Shown: positions 35,101-44,407 of the stretch, in pieces | How positions within the stretch are numbered: the first letter of the stretch is position 1 | Layout of the letters: every line of letters starts with the position of its first letter | Translations under genes and position numbers: made by a program | The notes under the pieces: generated by a model | Told to the model about the DNA's origin: nothing | Seen by the model: only the letters and a program-made list of their open reading frames with translations | Database searches by the model: none | Assembly: GCA_041390465.1 (NCBI GenBank) | Contig: JAWKPW010000006.1 | Span: forward strand, 1 to 64,000 | From: JAABRU01 sp041390465 | GTDB taxonomy: Bacteria > Desulfobacterota > Desulfobacteria > Desulfobacterales > Desulfococcaceae | Direction: 5' to 3' | Length of the DNA stretch: 64,000 nucleotides

Positions 35101-38100
35101 GGAGGACGTGAACAAATTGGATTTATGACGCATAAAACCGGATATTTGCTGACACTTTGCAGTACAGCGGCTGCGGTTCTGTTTTGGATGGATCAGACCG
35201 GACTTGCCATAGTGCCTGTGCTGGCGATTTCCCTGATTTTTGCATTTTTGTCCGGAAAATTATACAGCAAACCTGCTTATACCTATGATGTGCTGGCATT
35301 GATTTTTATGATCATTCTGGTGGTACATGTGGAATTCCTGCAAATAAAAAACACCAGTCTTCTTCTCACTGACCCGCGCACCGGTATGCTGATGACCTTT
35401 GCTGCACTTGGCATGATGTCAGTCAGCATCTGGCTGAAGAAAAAACAGGGTATGGATAATTCGCCTGATAATGCAGAAGAAACTGTCTCCCCTCCCTTGA
35501 GGGAGGGGACGGGGGAGGGTGAATGCGTTATTGAGCGTCCCGATGCCCGTATCCGCCCCTTTTTCAACTTTTCCGCTTTGCTGCTGTTTACCGCAGGTTC
35601 CCAAGAACTGTTTTTGACCGCATCCGGCATGAAAATCAGTTCCATGCTCATTGCCGGGCTGCTGATTTCCGGAATCGGACTGCTGGCTCTGCATCATTGC
35701 CGAAAGCATTCTCTGCCAAATATAAGCGGACTTGTGCTGATATGCTTTTCCCTGCTCTGCCTGCAAATTTTTGTTTTCCATCCGGGCAGCGCGTTTGATT
35801 TCTGGCCATCTCAGGGCGACCTGTGGATTACCATTGCCCTTATGAGCATGACACTGGCATTTCTGTCTGTTTCATCCGGGATTTCAACATATTTCTCTGC
35901 AATTTATATTTCTTCTTTTCGGCAGATAGCATGGATTTTTTACGCATGGTCTGCATGGAAAGCTGTAGCGCTTTTTGCAGATGTTTTCATGGAGCATTCG
36001 ATTTCCGCTTTTATTCCCTGCTTTTTCGCAGTAATGGCAATCAGCTTTTTCCCTCTCACAGAAAAAATTTCCCATGCACCCAACTGGCGGGGAATTGTCA
36101 TTCTGTTTTTGGCAACCGGCATTTTTTTCAGCACAGTTCCGCTTACCGGCCTGCCTGTGGGAATGAACACCGCAGTTCCCATCTGGGCTTGGACCTTACT
36201 TGTTTTCGGTACGATTCTTCTGCCATACTGGAATGAAAAATTCCTGCTCTGGTCCGTGGAGACTGTTTTCTGGCCCTGGGCAGGACTGCTGCTTGCGGTG
36301 CTTTATCTGCCTGTCACAGAAGGCATTTTCACAGCAATGCTGAACCTGTCCTACTGGATCGGGCTTTCGGTCTTCTTTTTCCTCATGCTGCGCAATCAGT
36401 CAGAAAGCATACTGGTCTGGCTGAGTCTGATCTGCATGACTTTTGCGGCATTCACTTTCCTGCATCATCTGATACCGGACACAGAAAATCTGCACATGCT
36501 GATGATGGGCTGTCTTGCATGGGGAAATGTCCTGCTGGCAATGATACCTCTCTGGCCGCACTGCCGCAGTCTGCTGCTGTGGATGGGATGGAAAAACTTT
36601 GATCCCATTCCTGCCCTGCGTACCGTTCCATCTTTGATTTTTGGTATTGCACTTTTGCTGTCCGCGTATCTGAACTGCGCTCTGATGCTGATAAAAAATA
36701 CCTCTCTTTCCGAATCTTATCTTTTGCTGACAACTGTGCTTCTGAGTCTTTCCTTTCTGCACCTGTATCTCCGGAGTCCTGGCAAAGCAGAGGCACAGGG
36801 CATATTTCTTTCCCTTTTCTGTCTTGTTTTGGCACTGAAAATTGAAATTCCGGCTCTGCCTTCTCTTTCCCTGATATTGACCCTGTGGAATGCTTTGCTT
36901 GCAGCAGCCGGCATTCTGTGGTATCGCGTACAGAAAAAAACTCAGGAGGAACCTCAATCCCCAATCTCCAATCCCTTATTTTCCGCTCTTTCCGACTGGA
37001 CGTGCCTCAGTCCCTTTATCGCGCTGACAACCCTGCTTTTCCTGCCTCTGGGATCATTTGCACAAACCGTTCTGACCATTGCTCTGCTGAGCATTGTCAT
37101 GGCAATTTGGGGACACTTCCGGCATCAGCCTTTTATGAAAAAGATGTCCCGAATTCTGGGATTGGTGTTCCTCCATATCTGGCCTCTGGCACTTCTTCCT
37201 GCGAAAAAAGGAGCGGCATTTACCATTTGGCAACTGTGGCCGATATTGATGGCACAGTTCCATCGGATTCAGATACTTTTTCCCTGGTATGCGCTGGAAC
37301 TGGCGCTGCTGGCATGGGCAATACTGGCTTTCCGCAGGATTGCAGCAGGACAGGCAGGGGAAAAATATCCCTTCCTGAGAAATATAAAACTTCGCTTTCA
37401 TTTTATTGCCACCCTGGCTCTGTGTGAATGGGGACTGCATCTGTATCTGTTTGCACACCGGACCTTTTCCGGAAATGCTCCCCATGCAGAAATTCAGGCA
37501 ATTGCATTTGTGACAACCGCATTTCTGCTCACTGCACTGGGATTGCGGCAGATGAAACTTTCTCCCGCATCTGCATGGGTTTATGCACTTTCTGCAATCG
37601 CGGGACTGACAGGATTTTATCTGCGTCTCCTGATACTCGGCCCGGTTTCGCTGTGCATCTGGGACAGCGCACTGCTCCTGGCCGGGGCATGGATATTGGC
37701 AATTTGGAGCCGTTTCACAGAATCAGAAATTCTTTCCGCTCCCATGCAGAGAATTTCCTTTCTGCTTTCACTGGCTCTGCTTTTCACATTTCCCTGGCAG
37801 ACAGGCTCTGTCCACGCGAGCAGCATCCTGATGCTTACCGGACTGCTGTATCTTTCCCAGTATCATGCCACGGAAAAATCTCTTTTTCTTTACATCGGAT
37901 CAGTTCTGATCAATGCTGCCCTGTATCTGTGGATTCCCCTCTGGTCTCAGAAAAGCAGTCTGATGCAGTTGTATGCCGTGCCTGCCTCTCTGACCGTGCT
38001 GGCAATTCTGCATCTGCACAGAAAGGAGCTGCGGCGCAGTGTGCTGAACGCATCCCGCCTGACTGCGGTATGCGTGCTGTATGCCGCAGTTTCTCTGGAT

Positions 38101-38400
38101 CTTTTTCTTCGCCCCGAACTGTCTGTTTTCATTCTTGCTTTGGGACTGAGTCTTGGGGGAATCATAGCCGGAATTGCCATGAGAGTGCGGGCTTTTCTTT
38201 ACGGCGGGGTCGTTTTCATGGTCATGAATGTCACAGCGCAGATGTTCCGCTTTTACCCGGAGCAGGGACTGGGAAAAGGCATTGTGCTGGTGGCTGTGGG
38301 TGCGGTCATCATGTCGGCCATGATCTGGTTCAGCATCCGGCGGGAGGAAATTTTGAAACGATTCCGGATCATCCGTGCGGATTTGGAGGAGTGGGAATAA
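32122..38400 (+). CDS. Giant polytopic membrane protein of unknown function (2092 residues)
   Basis: ATG 32122 follows AGGAGG by five bases. Residues 1-16 form a membrane helix with a basic flank, about 20-105 are cytoplasmic, about 110-225 are a proline/lysine/alanine-rich linker (repeated PVKP, PVSKP, PLPV motifs), and from about 250 to the end the chain is an almost unbroken series of hydrophobic helices, several dozen in number. The style, with short RRK-type loops, recalls very long DUF2157/DUF2339-like predicted membrane proteins, but I cannot assign a family. No catalytic motif is seen. A palindromic intergenic-type repeat has entered the frame at about 35487-35520 and a further low-complexity stretch (QSPISNPLF) near 36955. 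It stands alone; STAS and PtsP genes follow 412 bases downstream. Uninterrupted over 6.3 kb, so probably functional. Confidence 0.8.
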   Translation: MLWIILFAVIGLILFLKTRKRMKRYKRISDLALLRLELDRLQKNGNFEKKPFDYARKKIDYAIVRIFVEEEELQPGIGLWLKRRNEAWENLASYLNLDSQEAPWRAKRSEEKHYESKQTSPVKTRPVPPVKPAPVSKPVPPPLPVHAEKAVASIRTETVVSVKTQPVPSASVKHPDDLPKALEKTPDPESAPVKTTGIPARPLPKSPAKPVLEKTPAKVSPPAAPKAVQKEKPRDTARFAWEVQKPGQLEQLMQKVTGWSRLLIPFLLQNIGWFVSCFSFVSGSVFLISYSEGFLRLLLICLCLLTYTLLTLFGSWQIRRKKPELRTAANVLTTLGMLLIPLTIASGIRLANVHLPAGTGLTLLSFGIFWYCAQLASGTMVRSLQGLHPRLFMMMTAVQMAVPAVIRFPFWHMMALFHLLLLLVLGYSLIRFSKGWFRSIFLDREKTAYYAAGTLGYAAAVSFLHITWSYPGSLSAAYYGPFLMLLSALLFYTDAECKQWAKEYTFLSRFTVAVYALSVTAIFLSLGNPFSRVLTLSLGIAVYGTVIWRYLTITPLWLLTACFSALYALLILQHIPAQTHFLAALPGLAGLLGIQIWAVKRNARSLALTVFRIRGALGTGLAVWSLANSSPGFAGFATCLFLTVSVYISLRHAPEYLLESVKVFQKQPAENQRDLRDTNLFYAVLFCSVLTVFYAPLYPGILWQTQFAAGLILLSAVWSELALWMFRRQNQNLSPRVPMLLNASLLSVFSAIAVMHHFMPRSEQILFLIPVMAMGSVIVFRQSLIFRDRFLFSLALILGGSSGAFIKHTFFPGFSVGMASMLISLSLWFVTWHLERLRQIRAVLKADNSQEKPHFTLMGIHEIRPRSIPEAFGPPLTCAMILLWGIGLFKSGWYLLHTGPNFIWIISAFFATVLTILFLARFRILYLFPIPVLMGMGILLTVMEPFLSWEIPAVSLAASSYALAVWILVRQCLESAGLFRFAQILLLTGGHNGGGREQIGFMTHKTGYLLTLCSTAAAVLFWMDQTGLAIVPVLAISLIFAFLSGKLYSKPAYTYDVLALIFMIILVVHVEFLQIKNTSLLLTDPRTGMLMTFAALGMMSVSIWLKKKQGMDNSPDNAEETVSPPLREGTGEGECVIERPDARIRPFFNFSALLLFTAGSQELFLTASGMKISSMLIAGLLISGIGLLALHHCRKHSLPNISGLVLICFSLLCLQIFVFHPGSAFDFWPSQGDLWITIALMSMTLAFLSVSSGISTYFSAIYISSFRQIAWIFYAWSAWKAVALFADVFMEHSISAFIPCFFAVMAISFFPLTEKISHAPNWRGIVILFLATGIFFSTVPLTGLPVGMNTAVPIWAWTLLVFGTILLPYWNEKFLLWSVETVFWPWAGLLLAVLYLPVTEGIFTAMLNLSYWIGLSVFFFLMLRNQSESILVWLSLICMTFAAFTFLHHLIPDTENLHMLMMGCLAWGNVLLAMIPLWPHCRSLLLWMGWKNFDPIPALRTVPSLIFGIALLLSAYLNCALMLIKNTSLSESYLLLTTVLLSLSFLHLYLRSPGKAEAQGIFLSLFCLVLALKIEIPALPSLSLILTLWNALLAAAGILWYRVQKKTQEEPQSPISNPLFSALSDWTCLSPFIALTTLLFLPLGSFAQTVLTIALLSIVMAIWGHFRHQPFMKKMSRILGLVFLHIWPLALLPAKKGAAFTIWQLWPILMAQFHRIQILFPWYALELALLAWAILAFRRIAAGQAGEKYPFLRNIKLRFHFIATLALCEWGLHLYLFAHRTFSGNAPHAEIQAIAFVTTAFLLTALGLRQMKLSPASAWVYALSAIAGLTGFYLRLLILGPVSLCIWDSALLLAGAWILAIWSRFTESEILSAPMQRISFLLSLALLFTFPWQTGSVHASSILMLTGLLYLSQYHATEKSLFLYIGSVLINAALYLWIPLWSQKSSLMQLYAVPASLTVLAILHLHRKELRRSVLNASRLTAVCVLYAAVSLDLFLRPELSVFILALGLSLGGIIAGIAMRVRAFLYGGVVFMVMNVTAQMFRFYPEQGLGKGIVLVAVGAVIMSAMIWFSIRREEILKRFRIIRADLEEWE
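35487..35520 (+). repeat. Palindromic repeat inside the giant gene
   Basis: CCCCTCCCTTGAGGGAGGGG followed by ACGGGGGAGGGTG is the type of G/C-rich palindrome normally found between genes. Here it is read in frame as SPPLREGTGEGE, in a loop between two hydrophobic stretches. Confidence 0.65.
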
Positions 38401-38812
38401 GCAGAACCGAATTTTTCCCTTTGCAAGTGAATCTGTGAATATTTTGTTTTACTTATACTGACTGAAAAGTTATAATGTTTCTCTTTTCAGAAAAGCAAAT
38501 CATTTTTCTGAAATTCCAGCCTGCTGATTTTGGAATGACAGCGTAATGAGTTATTCAGAAACGATCCGGTATTGCTGATTATATGCAAAGAATTTGCAAT
38601 ATGTCTTTTGCGCTTTGCCTTTCTGTTGATTTTTTGCACAAGGCTGTATTATGGCAGTGAAAACAGACCCGGCACGGACAAATGGAAACCGGCAGGATTC
38701 AAGGGGGGCTGAAAAGATTTCCTCCGGATTTCTCCCAACAGTCCGAAATCCGGAGAATGAGGGGAATATTTTTTTCAACATTCTGAAATCACATTTTTTA
38801 CAAGGCGGTGAC
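38401..38812. other. Intergenic region before the STAS gene
   Basis: No gene and no window repeat is seen. The in-frame extension of the STAS gene back to 38651 has no protein character. Confidence 0.5.
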
Positions 38813-39115
38813 ATGGCTTTCATCAAAGAAGACAAAGGCGGACAGGCATTTCTGCGGCTGCAGGGTCCGCTGACGGTGTATGAAGTGGGAGAAATGCGGG
38901 AGGTGCTGCTGGCCTCTCTGGAAAGGGATCAGGATTTGCTTGTGGATATCGCGGGAATTACGGACTGCGATACCACCGGAGTGCAGCTTCTGGCGGCAAC
39001 CCGGAAAAAAGCCGAAAAAGACAGGAAAAAACTTCTGATGACAGGGGATTCGGAAGCAATCCGGAAGGCTGCGGAGCGTATCGGTCTCAGCATGGCAGCT
39101 TTTCTGAATGAATAA
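38813..39115 (+). CDS. STAS domain protein (anti-sigma factor antagonist-like)
   Basis: A 100-residue single STAS domain. It has the usual LRLQGPLTVYEVGEMREVLLASL start and ITDCDTTGVQLLAATRKKA around the phosphorylation site, here a threonine in DTTG instead of the more common serine. Such proteins act in partner-switching with anti-sigma factors or with chemotaxis-like complexes. AAGGCGGTGAC precedes ATG 38813. It is immediately followed by, and may overlap, the ptsP gene, so the two form an operon. Confidence 0.88.
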   Translation: MAFIKEDKGGQAFLRLQGPLTVYEVGEMREVLLASLERDQDLLVDIAGITDCDTTGVQLLAATRKKAEKDRKKLLMTGDSEAIRKAAERIGLSMAAFLNE

Positions 39116-39179
39116 GGGAAAAGCAAAGAGTGAAGGCAGTCTGAAGCCATCCCAGGAAAGCGAAACAAAGGAAATGCAT

Positions 39180-41474
39180 ATGAGCAAAAAACAGCGGGAT
39201 CATTTCAGCCTCCTCTGCGATATGGGAGAACTGGCCGATCTGCTGGCCGGAACCGCAAATATCGAAAGTTTTCTTCAGGAGGCCGTAAAACTGGTGGCCC
39301 GGCATCTGCGGGCCCATGTCTGTTCCATTTATCTGTATGAAGAGGGAAGCGGGGAACTGGTGCTGCAGGCCACCATTGGTCTCAATCCCAAAGCTGTGGG
39401 AAAAATCCGGATGAAACCGGGCGAAGGTCTGGTGGGAACCGTGTTTGAAAACATGCTGCCCGTGCGCGAGGCTTCTGCGGGTGTCAATCCGCATTTCAAA
39501 TACTTTGAGGAAGCGGATGAGGATCGCTTTGAGTCCTTTCTGGCACTGCCCATTCACCGGGGCGTGCAGAAAATCGGTGTGCTGGCGGTGCAGCATGAAC
39601 TTCGTGACTATTTTGATGAAAATGATGTCATGGCCCTGCGCGCTGCCGCGTCCCAGCTTGCAGGAAGCATTGAAAATGCCCGGCTTCTCATGGATTTGCA
39701 CCGAATCAGCGGGAACATCGGCGAATACCGGCAGATTGCAAACCGCGTGCCGGAAAATCTCCGCTTCATCAAAGGCCAGTGTGCGTCCAAAGGATATGCT
39801 TTTGCGCCATCGGCTTTGTTTAAAAAAAGTCACGGTTCCCTGCTTTCGGAACATACGGATCAGAGCACAGACTACAGTCTGACAGATTTCCGGGAGGCGC
39901 TGCACAAAACTGTGGACCAGTTGAAAACATTGCAGGCCCGGCTGGCTGAACGTCTGCCGGAAAGCGAATCCCTTATCTTTTCAGCCCATTTCATGATTCT
40001 CAAGGATCCCAAATTTGTGGACAAAATCGCAGAGCAGATCCGCTCCGGCATTTCCCCTCCGGATGCGGTCCGGGCTGTCACCCGTCATTATATTGACATC
40101 TTTTCCGCAAGCACCCATGCCTATATCCGTGAAAAAGCCAGTGACATGGAAGATTTGGGCGGACGCATCCTGAAAAACATGCTCAAAGGCCGGCCCGATG
40201 AAAAGGTGCGGGGAAAAGGCAGGATTGTCATTGCCAGAACCCTGTATCCTTCGGAAATACTGAAACTGGCATCCGATGATGTGGAGGGAATCATTGTGAT
40301 GAAAGGCGGCGTGACCTCACATGTGTCCATTCTGGCCCGTTCCCTGCAGATTCCCATGGTGATAGCGGATCACAGCGCACTGCCGACGCTGCCGGAAGGC
40401 ACGCCCCTGCTGCTGGATGCGGACATTGGCAATATCCATATCAATCCGGATGAAAAGGTGCGCAGGCAGTTTGAACTTCGCAATGAAGCCGCGCGGAAGG
40501 CCGCGGCAGTTTCCAAAAAAATGTGCACCATGACGCATACCGGAGACGGGGTGCGCATCCGTCTGATGGCCAACGTGAATCTGCTCAGCGAACTCAAGGC
40601 CGCAAAAGAACTCAATGCTGAGGGCATTGGGCTGTACCGTACCGAATTTCCTTTTATTGTCCGGCCCACCTTTCCCTCGGAGGAGGAGCAGTATCTGGTT
40701 TACAAACGCGTGTTTGAAGATATGGGAGATCGGGATGTCACCATCCGCACTCTGGATGTGAGCGGAGACAAGGCGTTGGTGTATTCAGATGCCACCAGCG
40801 GCGCAAACCCGGAACTGGGGCTGCGCTCCATCCGCTTTTCCCTGCACCACCGCAATATTTTTGAACAGCAGATTCGGGCCATTCTCCGAGCAGGCATCGG
40901 AGCAAAGGGGCTGCGGATCATGTTTCCCCTGATTTCCTCTGTGGATGAATTTCTGGAGGCCCGTCAGGTGGTGTATGACTGCATGGAGAGTCTGAAGACT
41001 GACCGGCTTGGCTTTCATCCGGAACCGGCCATTGGCATGATGGTGGAAGTGCCGTCTGTGGTGGAAATCATGCAGGCTTTGACCCGGGTGGCGGATTTCT
41101 TTTCCATTGGAACCAATGATTTTATTCAGTATACCCTGGCAGTGGATCGCACCAATGAAAAAGTGGCATCCTATTACCGGCCCTGTCATCCTTCTGTGCT
41201 GCGGGGACTTGCCCGGATTGTGAACACCGTGAACGCAGCAGGAAAGGAAATTGCCGTGTGCGGGGAAATGGGGCATGAACCGGAATTCATCCCTTTTCTT
41301 CTGGGCATCGGCATTCGCACCCTGAGCGTGGATCCCCTGTATCTTCCCATGATTCAGGAATACATATCAGGTCTGAATCTTTCCGACGCGCAGAAACATG
41401 CGGAAATTCTCCTGGCTCAGGAGACCGTCAAAGGCGCGCAGGAAGTGCTCAGCCGCAGGACATGGATTCCCTGA
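39180..41474 (+). CDS. ptsP: GAF-containing phosphoenolpyruvate-protein phosphotransferase (PtsP)
   Basis: Enzyme I of the nitrogen-type PTS, which takes phosphate from PEP and passes it to NPr-type HPr proteins. It has an N-terminal GAF sensor domain (about 20-160), the EI helical and swivelling domains with the phospho-histidine in KGGVTSHVSILARS (about 405), and the PEP-binding barrel with GLYRTEFPF, SIGTNDFIQYTLAVDR and the catalytic cysteine in VCGEMGHEP. ATG 39180 has AAAGGAAA seven bases ahead and gives 764 residues; ATG 39108 in the same frame overlaps the STAS stop and would add 24 residues. No HPr or EIIA gene is in the window. Confidence 0.93.
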   Translation: MSKKQRDHFSLLCDMGELADLLAGTANIESFLQEAVKLVARHLRAHVCSIYLYEEGSGELVLQATIGLNPKAVGKIRMKPGEGLVGTVFENMLPVREASAGVNPHFKYFEEADEDRFESFLALPIHRGVQKIGVLAVQHELRDYFDENDVMALRAAASQLAGSIENARLLMDLHRISGNIGEYRQIANRVPENLRFIKGQCASKGYAFAPSALFKKSHGSLLSEHTDQSTDYSLTDFREALHKTVDQLKTLQARLAERLPESESLIFSAHFMILKDPKFVDKIAEQIRSGISPPDAVRAVTRHYIDIFSASTHAYIREKASDMEDLGGRILKNMLKGRPDEKVRGKGRIVIARTLYPSEILKLASDDVEGIIVMKGGVTSHVSILARSLQIPMVIADHSALPTLPEGTPLLLDADIGNIHINPDEKVRRQFELRNEAARKAAAVSKKMCTMTHTGDGVRIRLMANVNLLSELKAAKELNAEGIGLYRTEFPFIVRPTFPSEEEQYLVYKRVFEDMGDRDVTIRTLDVSGDKALVYSDATSGANPELGLRSIRFSLHHRNIFEQQIRAILRAGIGAKGLRIMFPLISSVDEFLEARQVVYDCMESLKTDRLGFHPEPAIGMMVEVPSVVEIMQALTRVADFFSIGTNDFIQYTLAVDRTNEKVASYYRPCHPSVLRGLARIVNTVNAAGKEIAVCGEMGHEPEFIPFLLGIGIRTLSVDPLYLPMIQEYISGLNLSDAQKHAEILLAQETVKGAQEVLSRRTWIP

Positions 41475-41554
41475 TGCCACAATCTCCCGCATTGTCCTTC
41501 ATTTGACAGATATTGCAGAATATTATAAAAAACAATTTTTTATATTACCTCACA

Positions 41555-42115
41555 GGGTGGATGAAAGCGCATTTCGGCAGGCTCAATGTCCGGAGCGCCG
41601 CCCACCCTTGCATTCTGATCATCGCTTTAATTATCATCCTGCAAACATTGACAAAGCTGTCAGCATATTCCGTGAGGCCGCTCCGGATCTTATCAGCATG
41701 GAGGCCACCGGCGGATATGAAACAGATCTGGCAGGCGAAATTCAGTCTGCCGGTCTGCCCGTTGCGGTTGTCAATCCGAAACGGATCAGAAATTTTGCCA
41801 AAGCTCTCGGACAGACTGCCAAAACAGATAAAATCGACGCCCGTGTCATAGCTGAATTCGGTGCGGCACTGCAACCTCCTGGCCAGTCAGGCCGCCGATG
41901 AGACAACCCGTAAAATCAAAGCCCTGACAGTCCGAAAGCGCCACTGACAACTGTCTGTAATGCTGAAAAAAACCGCATGGAGCACATCCGGAATGCGTTC
42001 ATCAGGGAAAACATCGGGGCGGTTATCTCCGCTGTTGAGGAGCAGATCTGTGAGACCGAAAATCAGATCCGTATTTCCATAACATCTTCTTCCGATCTGA
42101 AGCAGAAAACTGAAA
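41555..42115 (+). pseudogene. IS110-family transposase remnant
   Basis: Frames after ptsP encode ISMEATGGYETDLAGEIQ and VAVVNPKRIRNFAKALGQ then TAKTDKIDARVIAEFG, the N-terminal DEDD domain signature of IS110 transposases, then (after a frameshift near 41875) TRKIKALTVRKR and MLKKTAW and the coiled-coil ISAVEEQICETENQIRI. The C-terminal serine-containing domain is missing: the reading ends where a family-A element begins at 42119 behind a TTA. Confidence 0.8.
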
Positions 42116-42118
42116 TTA

Positions 42119-42324
42119 TACCGATTCGCTGTTGAAATCATGCTTTTTTTAACCGCAAAGGACCAGCCCTTTCAAGGTGAGCAACAGGCCGGTCAGCGCA
42201 ACTCCGCAATGTCCGGCGTTTTTTGCAGCAGACCGTGACAGCCGCCGGCAGACAGCATCAGAAAAGGCTGTCTGTAAAAATCTGATCTTAAAGGCTTATT
42301 TTTCACACCTTGAAAGGACTGGTA
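42119..42324. repeat. Family-A element interrupted by a family-F element
   Basis: The left end TACCGATTCGCTGTTGAAA and the ACCGCAAAGGA core are present up to 42162, then the family-F element (42163-42322) follows, and a stump GGTA plus TAA ends it. TTA stands on the left (42116-42118). Confidence 0.6.
42163..42322 (-). repeat. Family-F MITE-like element, copy 1
   Basis: 160 bp with 17-bp inverted ends (CCAGCCCTTTCAAGGTG at 42163-42179 against 42306-42322, 16 of 17). Its interior is the reverse complement of copy 2 at 45011-45162 (TGCCGGCGGCTG, GCCGGACATTGCGGAG and so on). Confidence 0.8.
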
Positions 42325-42361
42325 TAACGCCCTTTAATCAGTTGGCAGTATGGCAGTCAAA

Positions 42362-44404
42362 TCAGTATGTTTCGAAACCATTATCGACAAGTTCTATTCT
42401 CTTCTGAACCTGTTCAGGAGCAGATTCACTTTCCTTCCCGGTTTCCGTGTTTATTTTTCCGGAGAACTCTGTCTTCAAATTTTTTTCTTCTGTGTGAGAA
42501 GAGGACATGATGAAATCAATCAAAGTCTGTTTTGCAGATTCAGACATGGAACTGAAAGCGGACAGCAATTGCTCAGAGTTTTTTGCAGGCTGTGTTTTTG
42601 TGACTTTGGGTATGTTAAAAAATGAAGACATTTTCCGGAGATTTTCGGCCTGGGATGAAAAGTGCACACTTGCTGTTGCCATATGACCTGTGTATGCTGC
42701 ATGCTTCTGTATGACTTTATCCAACTGATGAATCGCATCATTCACTTCATTAATGCCGGATGTCTGTTCAGCACCGGATGCGCTCATATTCTGGATAAGC
42801 TCGGATGTTTTTTGAATTCCGGTGACCATTTCCTCCAAAAGACTGTCTGCATTTTCCGCAATCTCAATATTGGATATGGAGAGCCTGTTGATATCCCTGG
42901 CAGCTTTTTCCGTGTTTTTGGCAAGACTTCTCACCTCAGAGGCAACCACGGAAAAACCTTTTCCATGTTCTCCCGCGCGGGCTGCTTCAATGGCCGCATT
43001 CAGAGACAGCATATTGGTCCGGCTCGCAATTTTTTCGATAACCATAATTTTTTCAGAAATTTTTTTCATGGCCTGAATGGTATCCCTTACAGCCTGGCTG
43101 CTTTCTTTTGCACTGCTGGCCGCTTTTTCTGCAATAAGGGCTGTTTCCTGTGCATTTAAGGCATTTTGACTGATAACCGCGCTCATCTGGTTCATGGAAC
43201 TGGATATTTCTTCAACTCCGGCGGATTGCTGACTTGTACCTTCGGCAACCTGTTTGGCGATGGTGCTGATCTGCTCACTGCCGGCTGCCACATTGTCGGC
43301 AGCTTCACGAATATTCCTAATAACAACACTCAGTTGTGTCACCATTTCCAAAAATGCCCCTGCCAGTTCTCCAACTTCGTCCTTCTGCTGTATGAGGATT
43401 TCACCGGTTAAATCTCCATCTGCCATTTTGCGGGCAGCCGCAAGGAGGCTGCTGATGGGCTGAATAATTGCGCGGTTGAGGGAAAATATTGTGATTCCGA
43501 TTACAAGGGGGGCAATGATCAGAAAAATCAGTACAGTAATCAAGTTAAATCTGCCGGCTTTCTGAAGTTTCTGGTTGGCTTCCCCAACCTCGGATTTTGC
43601 AGATGAAATAACAGCATCAATTCCATCGCTGTCTTTTGCACTGTAAAAATTTTTTTGGGCTTTGGAAATCCGGGCGTCAAGTTCAGACAATTCCTTCTTT
43701 GAACTTGTTATCAGCACATCAAGCTGATCCGTCAGTGAAAACAAAGTCTGGAACTGGGAAACAATTTTTTTGTCTTTGTCAATATCCGGTACCTGAGACA
43801 TGACAAATTTTGCATTGCTGGCTATCACACTTTTCTGCTCTTCCGTGAAACTTCGTGAAACAAGTGCATTCATTGCAACCAGGGTCAGTTGATTCAGGGT
43901 CTTGAGAATATAAGCGGAAAGATTGCTTTTATCCGCAGTGTCTGCTCCCAGCACCTGCTCCATCTGGGATTCTGCCAGAACAGTGGCAATTGCTTCATCA
44001 AGTTTAAAATACAGTTCATTGATTTTCTCTCTGATATGGGTAAAGTCTCCTTCAATTTCAAGAATTTTTTTTTCTTTGACTTCAATCAGATTTATCAATT
44101 CAATCCCTGCATTGATTAAGGCATTGCTTTCTCCGGCCGGAAGTTCCGGAGGATTGTCAAACTGAGATTTTGCATACATCGGCACCTTTCCGGAAGCGAC
44201 TGTGTTTGATACCAAAATGATAAAAGAATTTTTCCATTCCGCGAAGGCTTCGATTTTGGCAAGTTTCCGATTTACATTGTCCCGTGTTTGCAAATTCAAC
44301 ATTACCTGCTGATAGGTCAGGATATTCACCAGCGCAAGCAGAACAAAAACCAGCACTGTCATGCCTCCCAGAAGGAATATCTTTTTTTTGATTGTTATAT
44401 TCAC
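42362..44404 (-). CDS. Methyl-accepting chemotaxis protein
   Basis: A 680-residue chemoreceptor with an N-terminal membrane helix (about 9-29), a long helical periplasmic ligand region (about 30-285), a second helix (about 287-309), a HAMP domain (NRAIIQPISSLLAAARKMADGDLTGEI) and a signalling domain whose tip EKIASRTNMLSLNAAIEAARAG is intact. It would control CheA kinase activity. It starts with GTG 44404 behind AAGGAG and lies three bases after the Cache-domain gene, so the two are one operon; the soluble Cache protein may deliver a ligand. No che genes are near. The operon is bracketed by inverted family-F repeats. Confidence 0.93.
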   Translation of the reverse strand: MNITIKKKIFLLGGMTVLVFVLLALVNILTYQQVMLNLQTRDNVNRKLAKIEAFAEWKNSFIILVSNTVASGKVPMYAKSQFDNPPELPAGESNALINAGIELINLIEVKEKKILEIEGDFTHIREKINELYFKLDEAIATVLAESQMEQVLGADTADKSNLSAYILKTLNQLTLVAMNALVSRSFTEEQKSVIASNAKFVMSQVPDIDKDKKIVSQFQTLFSLTDQLDVLITSSKKELSELDARISKAQKNFYSAKDSDGIDAVISSAKSEVGEANQKLQKAGRFNLITVLIFLIIAPLVIGITIFSLNRAIIQPISSLLAAARKMADGDLTGEILIQQKDEVGELAGAFLEMVTQLSVVIRNIREAADNVAAGSEQISTIAKQVAEGTSQQSAGVEEISSSMNQMSAVISQNALNAQETALIAEKAASSAKESSQAVRDTIQAMKKISEKIMVIEKIASRTNMLSLNAAIEAARAGEHGKGFSVVASEVRSLAKNTEKAARDINRLSISNIEIAENADSLLEEMVTGIQKTSELIQNMSASGAEQTSGINEVNDAIHQLDKVIQKHAAYTGHMATASVHFSSQAENLRKMSSFFNIPKVTKTQPAKNSEQLLSAFSSMSESAKQTLIDFIMSSSHTEEKNLKTEFSGKINTETGKESESAPEQVQKRIELVDNGFETY

Positions 44405-44407
44405 TTG

